Shown: positions 55,305 to 64,000 of the stretch, piece by piece
How the letters are laid out: the number at the start of each line of letters is the position of its first letter
Numbering within the stretch: the stretch's first letter is position 1
Assembly: GCF_037893015.1 (NCBI RefSeq)
Contig: NC_133661.1
Coordinates: 243,245,503 to 243,309,502, forward strand
DNA from: Macrotis lagotis
Taxonomy: Eukaryota; Chordata; Mammalia; Peramelemorphia; Peramelidae
DNA: 64,000 bases
Reading direction: 5' to 3'
Notes under the pieces: model-generated
What the model was told of the DNA's origin: nothing
Databases searched by the model: none
The model's input: the letters and a program-made list of their open reading frames with translations, nothing else
Made by a program: the position numbers and the translations under genes

Positions 55305-56090
55305 CATATTTAGTGACAAAGATTCAGATATCAATCTGGGACAAGTGACTGGAACAACTATGCCCCATTTCATTAAATGGGAGGGGGATATTTGGGGGCA
55401 ATTGAATTTTTCTTGTACCCTAGCATTGCCTGTTAAACTTAGCTAAGAAAGATAGATTTCAAGTGCTGCAGTGCAAAAACTAATCTTGTGTGGTTTATAG
55501 TAGAAATTTAGAAAATTAGATGTTCACTTGCAGACAGCTTAGATTTGAAACTGTCTTTTGCAGGTTCACTTTATGTTCTCCAGCACCTGTATTTGAAGGT
55601 TCCCCCCACCCACTAGCATGTCCTCTACTGAAATCTTATTAAAGTGCCTCAATGTTTTTCAGAGGTAGCCCTGCTTGCTCCAAAGCTATCTTGGGAGTGG
55701 GTGCATGATGTGTTGGGTCTTAACCAGGCCTGAAAGGCTTCAATAAAGTTTATCTATAAACTCACCATAAATTATTGAAGGACAAGTCTGGTAAAATTTA
55801 GCTGGGACAGTCACTAAAAGATTAAACACCAAATGATGTGTGAGTAATGTGTGTGTGTGTGTGTGGGTGTGTGGGTGTTTGCGACAGTAACTCACAAAAA
55901 GTAAAGGTCTTTGTCACAAAAGGTAGGGTCCACACCATTGGAATCAATTCATTAATCAATGAGCATTTTCTAGGAGCCATGTTCACAGTAGGAGGAGCTA
56001 AAAACTTTTAGCCTTCATTCTCCAGTCAGGGTTGATTTTTTTCAACTTGACATTCCCTTTCAGAAAGGGGTTTAAAGCACTCGGGATCTC
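55305..56090. other. No recognisable gene; short TG repeat
   Basis: Mostly repeat-free between 55400 and 55800. A short TG/GGGTG repeat lies at 55850-55878. Confidence 0.4.
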
Positions 56091-56094
56091 TACT

Positions 56095-56108
56095 GGGGGG
56101 GGGGGGGG
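56095..56108 (+). repeat. Run of 14 G
   Basis: Uninterrupted G run followed by TG. Confidence 0.95.
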
Positions 56109-56531
56109 TGTTTTGTTATGAAAAGAAACCACTATCAATTTATTGATTACCAGCTAGTCTAACTAATAAATTGATTATTAATCATCCAGAAATTCTATCT
56201 TTTGGGAGTTTTTCATTTACTTCAAAAGGAATATCATAAGGAAGGGTAGAATTCCTCCATCCTGGAGGAACGTTTGAGTTGTCTTAAAGGAATCCAGGCT
56301 AATAGGTAGAGATCAGAAGAAACAGCATTCCAAAATTGGGGGACAATCATTATAAAGTCAAGAATGTGGACAATGTGTCCTTTAAATACCAAGATAAAAG
56401 AGCTGGAATTATTTTAATGTAAGAATTATATTTAAGTCTCCAATTTTAGAGAACAACCTGAAAAAGGTTCATTCAAGTAAAGGCATATGATCTCTATCAC
56501 TGGAATCACAATGCCATAAGGAATTATAGTA

Positions 56532-56777
56532 GATTTCCTTCGTGGAAACTATTTGAAATCGGAAAATAGGGTTAACAGTTTTCCAGAGATACTCAGCACT
56601 GTTCTTAGGATGCAAACAGGAATATGTAAGCCTGTAAAGATTTTTATGATTCAATATAAATTTGGTTGAGTTCAATTTTGACTTCTATCTCTTTTAAATC
56701 TGCTTCAAGTTTTATTTAGGTTTATCAATTGTACTTTGTTCCTGGAAAGTTGCTATCACTGATATTCTAATAAGTTT
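56532..56777 (-). repeat. Inverted repeat, left arm
   Basis: The reverse complement of this arm aligns along its length with 58417-58660 (shared AAATTGAACTCAACCAAATT, AGTATCTCTGGAAAA, GTTAACCCTATTTTCC). Family unknown. Confidence 0.92.
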
Positions 56778-57297
56778 ACCATATCTAAGAAGATCACAAA
56801 AGGGGGGTAATATCCAAAGCAATATGTACAGCACACAATTAATCATTATCTTGATAGTGGGGGGGGACAATTCTTCATTTCCTCACATAAAAACTATCAC
56901 CCAAAACAAAACAAGATAGACTGGGCTGTATGAGAAATTGTGCCAGCAGTTAAAGAAATGCTTCTCTGTGCTGTATACAGCTAACCTGTAGAGTTTATTA
57001 TCCAAAGAGGTCACTCCTATAAATATGGTAGTGTGCATTTATGAAAGCGCTAGATAATTTTATGACCACTAATAACATACACAGCTATCCAAGCTAAGAT
57101 AATGATAAGGATAATCAAATCTCATGCTTCATGGAACTGTGATCACTGGCAAAAAGCTAAAAAGAGTCCTGCTCAACTAAGTATAGCCCAAAGAGATAAT
57201 CCAGCACCAGAGGAGTTAGAATCTTGGAACTTTATAGCAGGAAAAAAATAGAAAGCCTCCTCATATATTAAAGATAAAATGATAATGTGAATGACCT

Positions 57298-57545
57298 AGG
57301 AAAGTGCATTGAATATTTGACCTGGATTCAGGAAGATCTAAATTCAAATGCTTTATGAGCTATATGACCCTGGCTATATGACCCTGGGCATAACTTAATC
57401 TCTGTCTGCCTCAGTTTCCTCAACTGTAAAATGAGGATTACCATAGCACTTATTTCCAGAGATGTTGTGAGGATCAAATGATTATTTGTTTTGGATTTTT
57501 TAAAAGCACTTCGGGTTTGGTACATAGTAGGTATTTAATACATGC
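57298..57545 (+). repeat. MIR-type SINE with small internal duplication
   Basis: GACCTGGATTCAGGAAGATC, TGCCTCAGTTTCCTCAACTG and CATAGTAGGTATTTAATA. The string CTATATGACCCTGG occurs twice in tandem at 57360-57388. Confidence 0.75.
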
Positions 57546-58129
57546 TTATTTTTTTCTTAATTTATATAATCTGTAGCAAAGTTACTTTATCTCTTTTGAC
57601 TTAAATTTCCTAATCTACACATGGAAGTAGAGCTATCAAAAACGAGACCTGGCTTTTCACAATTTATTAGTCAATGAAACTGAAGCACAGAAATGTTAAG
57701 GGGCTTACCTGAGATCATCTAGCAAGCTAATGATACAGTTGTACCACAGGATACGTGATTATCATTTTATGTTAGATATAAAATTAAAAAAGGACACTAG
57801 AGGCCAAGTTTTTTTTGACTTCTAGTCCCATATTTTTCCTTTTGTATCTTAATAGTGTTTTATTCTTCTTTAAATGGTAGTATCACTTCAAATTATACAC
57901 TGATCACTCTCTCCTAACCCCCTCAAATTTGAGTTCTAGCGTGGGAAGGAAAGAAAGTATTATCCCAAAAGCTACATGCCTGATGGGGAGGTGGTGAGAA
58001 AATTTGAAGGTATCTCATAGTCTAAAAAATACCTGCTTTAGGGATCTGCTCTGATGTCCCATCATCCACTTATCAAATTCAAGTGTCATTCCTTCAACTT
58101 TGTGGTTCCTCAACAATTGTTACAGAATC

Positions 58130-58930
58130 ATGACATTACATGGTTTTAATCTTGGAAGGAATTCAAGTGACTTGTAGTCTAACTCACACCAAAAAACATA
58201 TTGATCATTCAGTTTCTCATTGAAGATGTTCAAGGAGCAAGAACTCACCACTGTTTGAAGCAGGGCATTCCACTTCTGGACAGCTCTAACCAATGGGAAT
58301 TTTTCCAGAACTAAAGTCTAAATTTGTCTCAACAGTTTTTCTATATTGTTCCTGAATCTCTCCTTAGAAGTAACAAAGAATAAATCTACTCCCTCTATTA
58401 TATACTATCACACAGTGAACTTAGTAATATCGGTGATAGCAACTTTTTAGGAACAAAGTAGAATTGATGTCTAAATAAAACATGGAAGCAGATTTAAAGG
58501 AGATCTAAGTCAAAATTGAACTCAACCAAATTCATATTGAGTCTTAAAAATTTTTACAGACACACATATTTCTGTTTGTTTCCAAAGAACAGTGTTAAGT
58601 ATCTCTGGAAAATTGTTAACCCTATTTTCCTATTTTAAAATGATTTCCACAAAAGAAATCCCATCCTCTACAAGTTAAACATCCCCAGGAATTTGGACTG
58701 ATCATCACAAGACATCACTTCAAGGTTCTTTAGTATCCTGTTTGCTCTCCTCTGAACAACCTAGCTCATCAACATCATTCTAAAACTATTCCCCAGAACT
58801 AAACAAAGTATTTCATATGAGATCTAAGTACAACAGGACTCTCATTCTCCCATTCCAGGAAGCATCGTCCCTTACATTGATTATCCCTTTGTATGGCCAC
58901 CCCAAAACTCAGGGACCAACTTGTTAGAAT
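58130..58930 (-). repeat. CR1/L3-like LINE 3' end, split by an unknown repeat
   Basis: GAATCATGACATTACATGG, CATTCCACTTCTGGACAGCTC, AAACATCCCCAGGAATTTGG and CCTGTTTGCTCTCCTCTGAAC follow CR1/L3 antisense order. The arm at 58417-58660 interrupts it. Confidence 0.7.
58417..58660 (+). repeat. Inverted repeat, right arm
   Basis: Partner of 56532-56777 in opposite orientation. CR1/L3-like sequence lies on both sides, so this looks like an inserted element of about 245 bases. Confidence 0.92.
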
Positions 58931-59995
58931 TCCAAAAGAAAAAAAAAAAACATGAGATTGTGTTAGCATTATTCAGAAAGGCAAAAGACTGCACACAGTG
59001 AAAGTAATAGGTAACAAAAGTAGCTATGCTACTCTATTATAATATTAATTACTTAGAAGATATCTGAAAGATTGAGCATCAGTCCCATCCATTGTCAGAC
59101 AGTAACACATGACCACTTCTTCCATTGTGCACATGGTGAGAACAAAAATAAACTGAATAACAAAATAGGGACTATGGTCACAGGTGACAGTGCTAGGAAT
59201 AGAATGAAACCTTAATGACAGCCATTTCCTATAATTATGAGTATGGGCTGACTGGTGTAGGGGGCAGCACTCTCTGATGGATTAAGGTAAGTTTGCCTAA
59301 ATGACTTTAAGTGTCTCCTGGTTCCAAAAGTGTCATCCTCAGACTGGGAAGTTACTGGACTAGCTGTCAAGTTTATCTTTGAGGCTAATATAGTCCTACA
59401 CTTTCCTTTGCCATCTCTCACAAAAGCAGTAACTCACCTTAGCAGGAATAGTGGCAGCACTAGGATCTAAGCTTATGATTCCTCCGAGTGGGTGGCTAAT
59501 GAATTCCCCTATCAATATCCTGAGCCTCCATGCCCTCTAAATACAGCCAGGCATATAAAATTCATCATCTTTAGCTACAGGGAGTCAATGTGTTATTTCT
59601 TGCATGGCTGCACTGAACACTAACTCTGCAGTAACGACCGAAGCAGTGTAAGCTATAGGTCAATGACATACTACATTGAACCAATGATGTTATGTCATCC
59701 CAGGGACAGAATATACTTCAAAGTACCTGAGGTTTGTCCTGTTTCCTACTGCACAGATTGAACTACCTTAAAAATTTATATTTGAATCTTTTGCTATTCA
59801 CTATGCAAAAGGAACCATAACTAAATATTATGGTAACAGGTTAACAGGTATTTTTACGTCAGTAAAATCCACTATCCATGCTTGAAACTTTAGATGTGAC
59901 TAACTTGAGCAGAGCTAACTGATAAAACATGCTTATTTTTTGTAAAATATTTTCATAGAAGGTACTTAATTACCAAAAATTAGCAAAACTGATAA
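58931..59995. other. No recognisable gene or repeat
   Basis: Unannotated; the minus-strand frame at 59212-59421 has no recognised features. Confidence 0.4.
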
Positions 59996-59999
59996 AAGA

Positions 60000-60500
60000 T
60001 GAAATTAGTTGATGTTGGAAGGGCTGTGGTAAGATAGGCACACCAATATGCTATTAGTAGAGTAGTAAATTTGTCTAATTTGTGGGGAGAATAATTTGGA
60101 ATTATTTGAAAAAAAATAATAAGCTTGACTTTCAACCCAGTGTTACCACTACTGGAAATCTACCATAAAGAGGTCAAAAATAAAAGTCAGCATTCTATAT
60201 ATACACCAAAATACTCTTAGTAGCACTTTTCATGGTAGAAATAAAACCTGGAAACAAAATATGTGCCAATTATTTAAAAAATGACTAGTCAAATTGTAGT
60301 CTATAAATAGAATATAATTGTACTATGAGAAATGACAAATATGAGGAATTCAGAAAAACTTGGGAATAGTTGCATTGTGATGCAAAATGAAGAAAACTAC
60401 AAAGAGAACAATACACAAAAACTACAATAATATAAAGAACATTATCACTAAAAGACATCAGAACTCAGATGAAAATAATGAATGGCCAATTTTGATGCTA
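60000..60500 (+). repeat. L1 3' end (marsupial type)
   Basis: CCAGTGTTACCACTACTGG, ATAGAATATAATTGTACTATG, GAAATGACAAATATGAGGAATTC and GAGAACAATACACAAAAACTAC are typical of a marsupial L1 3' region with decayed coding end. Truncated 5'; interrupted near its end by a young SINE. Confidence 0.7.
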
Positions 60501-60516
60501 AAGAACTAATGAAGAA

Positions 60517-60672
60517 TGGGGCGGCTAGGTGGCATAGTGGATAAAGCACCGGCCTTGGAGTCAGGAGTACCCGGATTCAAATCTGGTCTCAGACACTTAA
60601 TAATTACCTAGCTGTGTGGCCTTGGGCAAGCCACTTAACCCCATTTGCCTTGCAAAAAAAAACACCTAAAAA
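60517..60672 (+). mobile_element. Young marsupial tRNA-derived SINE (WSINE1/WALLSI-like)
   Basis: Full length: GGGGCGGCTAGGTGGCATAG (A box region), GGATTCAAATCTGGTC (B box), TGTGGCCTTGGGCAAGCC and a TTGCAAAAAAAAACACC end. A perfect 17-base target-site duplication, AAAGAACTAATGAAGAA, is at 60500-60516 and 60673-60689. The intact flanks and boxes make this the youngest-looking element outside the provirus. Confidence 0.95.
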
Positions 60673-60689
60673 AAAGAACTAATGAAGAA

Positions 60690-62035
60690 ATCTAAGTTCC
60701 TCCTCTTTATAGATAAGTAGAGAAATACTTATGTGGCATATAAGCTACATATGCAATCAGAAATGGTTGAAATGTCAGTTGGCTTTTTCCTTGTTACAGG
60801 ATAGATTTCCAAAAATAGGGGTTATTGGGAAATGAGAATCATGTGTTTTAAAAAAAAGGTTAACAAAACAAATTTAAAAATTTCAGAGGAAAGCAATACT
60901 TGTAAAGAATAACTATAAGCCAGTATTGTTATCATGATACTAATTTTTTCAAAACTCATCAAATGTATATGCTTGAATATTCTAAGACTTTCATAACAAG
61001 ACATAGATCTATCTTTTTAGGAGCTACAGGTGTTCATGATATGTAAAATATAAATATTTATAGAGTTCCCATTGTATGCAGAGTATGATGTCAGGTGGTA
61101 TTGATTTTATTTTCTTAATTCCCTATGCTAATATCTCTTTCACCCAGGTCATTCTTCATCCCCAATTTCCAATATTTCATCGTTAAAAACTTCTGGTTTT
61201 ATATATTACACTTACAATCAACATTTCTGAAGCTCTTTGATATTTGATGGCATAAGAAATCTCCAAGATTATGTGCATTTGCCATAAAATTTGTAACCTA
61301 TTCTTCCAATAGTGGTCACTTATCTCTACACAATATGGTTGATAATGATAAGATTTAAATTGTGCTATAATAATTTAACAATACTCTGATCTGCAATAGA
61401 CCAATAATACTTAGAATTCAAGTCCTCTAGTCCTTGGTTTTGGTTCATCAGTTCTCTAAAATATTTTTCCAATATTATGTCAAGCATTATTCTATTCCTT
61501 GTCACAATGTGACACTAAAAATTGGGGAAAATCCACACCACAATGTGAAATACTTACAAATATCCATTTATCTATATATTATATCTATTTTCTATGGTTC
61601 ATCTGCATAGCTAAAGAAAGGACTTGGAGGAAGAATATTCTGTCCACTTTGGAATAGTTACAGTAAAAGAGCCATAAAGAAGCAGATTGCATTAGGTTAT
61701 AATACTGTGTAGAGAAATAATGCATGGTAATGTGACACTCAGGAAAATTAAGGAGATTTACTTAGCCTTGTGAAATAACTGTTCTGCATTCCATAGATAA
61801 ACTAAGTCCTCTAAGACATAATAAAAGAATCATCTAGAGTCTTTACTATAGTCCTTGTGACCTCAACTACTTTTGAATGTGAAAATTTGTCAAATATTAT
61901 TTATTTATTTATCCATTCAATTATTTATACTTACACCTGTGATATTATTAGCAGTGTAAAATACTCCCTAGTATGAGAATTTTTTTCTACCAATAGTGTT
62001 AAGTTCAGCGATGTAGAGAATTTGAAGGGACCACA
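60690..62035. other. No recognisable gene or repeat
   Basis: Very AT-rich unannotated sequence. Confidence 0.4.
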
Positions 62036-62039
62036 AGAT

Positions 62040-62690
62040 ATTCAGATAGTCAACCAGGATTTATTTAGTGCTTACTATATCCCAGGAATTGCATTAAATT
62101 CTGTAGACAAAAAAAAGAATTAAAAAAAATCAAAACACTAGCTGTAACTTTAAGCCTTATAGACCTGTCTGCAGTAATGAGGTTGAAAATATTTATTGAG
62201 TGACTATAGTGTGCAAGATACTACTAAGGCTCAAGAAATAAAGAGATAAATAAATAAAGCATTTATTCTAAGGAGAATATAATCTGTTAGTCACAGAATT
62301 AATGATACAAAGGAGAGATCAGTACAAAGGGTAGAGTGAGGCAATTTGCTATAAGAATAGGGAAAAGAAGGCAATAACTTCCTCATGGAGATGAGGATGT
62401 CATGGAAGACTTCATGGAGTAGGTGATATAGACATAGAAGGCAGGAAGAGCCTTTAAAAGCAAGCAAAAAAACTGAGATGTTGGTAGAAAATGCATTTTA
62501 AGCAGGGAGGAAAGTGTGAACAAAGTCATTGAGATAGAAAAGAATAAGACAGAAGAATGTGAGGAAAAGGGTTCAATGTGACTAGAAAACAGAAAACATG
62601 AAGTATGTTGATTGAAATAAGACTGGGGGGGGCTAGTTGAGTTAGATTGTGGAAAGCCTTGAATATCATGATTAGAAATGTTTTTAATAT
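62040..62690 (+). repeat. Ancient interspersed repeat, decayed
   Basis: GGATTTATTTAGTGCTTACTATATCCC at the left, GAAGACTTCATGGAGTAGG and GGAAAGCCTTGAATATCATG at the right, in the order of an old mammalian dispersed repeat; the name is uncertain. The minus-strand frame at 62383-62706 overlaps it. Confidence 0.5.
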
Positions 62691-63595
62691 CTAGGATTGG
62701 TTCCAAGCTATGTTGGACACATAGTAGATATGCAAAAATATGAACTATTTCTATGGCATCCCCTTTCTTACAATGGATATATCAATAACTGGGTCCTCAA
62801 AGAAGCACAATGGGCAACTACAACTTTAATATCAAGAAATCACAAGTACCATGTAAGGAGATGAAAGGACAAATTACATTAAGAATAACTTGGGAATGAT
62901 ATACAGAGGTCAAAGAATATGTACAATTTCCAATGCCCTGGTCAAAACCCTAAACTCAGCATGGTTTACATAAGCCTCCAATTCATCAAATTCCTTCTCC
63001 AACTCCCTCCCACCATGTTCTCCTCTTTCTCTGCCGAGATGGCACATCTAAGCTTGGAAGGCGCTGAGAGAATCCCCAGCAGGCTCTCTCCGCACAAGTG
63101 TCTAATGAGCTGGAAAAGCTCCTAAGCCTAGAAAACTCAAAGAGGACTTTGTCACTAAGAAGAAACAGCAATGGAAGGAATTATAACTGGCCTGCAGTGC
63201 ACAGTCATCTGTGGGAAATGGAATTATACCTGTCGGATACCATTGTCACTTTATTGTTCTCATAGCCCACATGTGCCCAGGCACCACACTCGGGAGTTCC
63301 AACATTTTTCTGTTCATCTTTTGAGATTCCCCCAAACACAGATCCTGAATGAAATCCAATCCAGCTACTGGCCAAATCCACAGAATAATCTAAGAGAGTT
63401 GCCACCTAGCCCCACTGAGGCTTGAGCTGGAAAATATGTTGCTGTAGATATCCAAGTCAGAGACAGCCAAAATAAAGTGTCCAGGTTGGCAGTTTATGTA
63501 TTTCTATGTAATCATAAGGAATAAGCTATTTATAAATGTCAAGAGACCAAAGGGAATCTTAAGAAAATTCAATATGATTCAGAAGGGGAAAAAAA
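62691..63595. other. No recognisable gene; balanced-composition stretch at 63160-63430
   Basis: 63160-63430 is repeat-free and less AT-rich. The overlapping frames of both strands there show no domain signature. Confidence 0.35.
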
Positions 63596-63597
63596 TC

Positions 63598-63690
63598 ACA
63601 TTATTTGAAGTCAGAAGACTTGGGTTCAAATCCAGATCTAGCTATCTTTGTAACCTCAAGCAAGTTACTTACATTTTTAAAACCCAATTC
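63598..63690 (+). repeat. MIR-type SINE head
   Basis: GAAGTCAGAAGACTTGGG and TTCAAATCCAGATCTAGC B box. Confidence 0.65.
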
Positions 63691-64000
63691 TAGCTCTATA
63701 GTTATGGTGCCGTCAAATTCATGTATAAATCTAAACAAGTTGTCAACTAACTCCACCACAGAACTTCCTAGTGGATAAAGTTTGGTTGCTGATATCAAAG
63801 TGAAAAACATTCATGATAAAGGACACAATCTGGCAGTTCCTAAACTTTATCTCTTAAATAATCAGAAAGCAAATTCTTGATTCTCTTAGGGGTTAAGGAA
63901 TCTTTTTGAATGCAATAAATTATAGAATGTGTATTTTGTGTATGTCCACATATATTGACAGATTCATTTAGACTATTGAACAATTTCTAACATTCAAACT

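Noticed and set aside
60517-60672. tRNA-like A and B boxes considered as a tRNA gene
   Set aside because: The region is a tRNA-derived SINE with target-site duplication and A-rich tail; no cloverleaf with intact acceptor and anticodon arms is evident.

Overview
The window is vertebrate nuclear DNA from a marsupial. The evidence is its interspersed repeats: marsupial tRNA-derived SINEs (some with intact target-site duplications), SINEs with an RTE/BovB-like tail, MIR-type CORE-SINEs, L2 and CR1/L3-like LINE ends, a marsupial-type L1 3' end, and many microsatellites. The head and tail of the youngest SINE (60517-60672) look like the Australian-marsupial WSINE1/WALLSI type, so an australidelphian, perhaps a dasyurid, is my best guess; the species cannot be fixed from the sequence. 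The DNA is AT-rich and I find no convincing exon of a host protein gene and no host RNA gene. Nearly all open frames outside 38-41.4 kb are chance, simple-repeat or SINE-derived.

The one gene-bearing block is a defective class II (betaretrovirus-like) endogenous provirus on the + strand, about 38.03-42.54 kb, clearly GC-richer than its surroundings. Its order is: gag (matrix start with Kozak context and myristoylation motif, PPxY late motif, capsid with major homology region, two CCHC zinc knuckles); a -1 slippery heptamer; pro (degenerate dUTPase-like stretch, then protease); a second -1 heptamer directly before the pro stop; the N-terminal half of reverse transcriptase; a large deletion; the integrase C-terminus; a splice acceptor; an env reduced to its first ~85 residues joined to the transmembrane tail; a 3' non-coding region with a tandemly duplicated element that closely resembles the constitutive transport element (CTE) of simian type D retroviruses; a polypurine tract; and one 3' LTR (333 bp). 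No 5' LTR or primer binding site is visible. The element cannot make a complete pol or env product, and gag is broken by three single-base frame changes.

Layout. 0-38 kb: SINE/LINE mosaic with simple repeats (CT at 6.72 kb, a ~470 bp homopurine GGGAGA tract at 8.8-9.3 kb, TA at 13.56 kb, CA at 18.52 kb, a GT/GGGTGT/CA compound at 23.35-23.55 kb), a dispersed ~130 bp duplication at 13.7/14.6 kb, and a single-copy-looking segment at 26.94-27.19 kb carrying a perfect RFX X-box palindrome. 38-42.5 kb: the provirus, abutting the 3' half of an older SINE. 42.5-64 kb: more SINE/LINE mosaic, a recent exact 66-bp tandem duplication (47.94-48.07 kb), a ~470 bp TCTG/TC tract (54.28-54.75 kb), a diverged inverted repeat (56.5/58.5 kb), and an L1 3' end carrying a young SINE (60.0-60.7 kb).

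The most noteworthy observation is in the provirus 3' region: two adjacent CTE-like RNA elements, the second with all four expected loop boxes and compensating stems, the first apparently collapsed by recombination between its boxes. A possible central polypurine tract in integrase is identical over 16 bases to the 3' tract and lies directly at the pol deletion junction.
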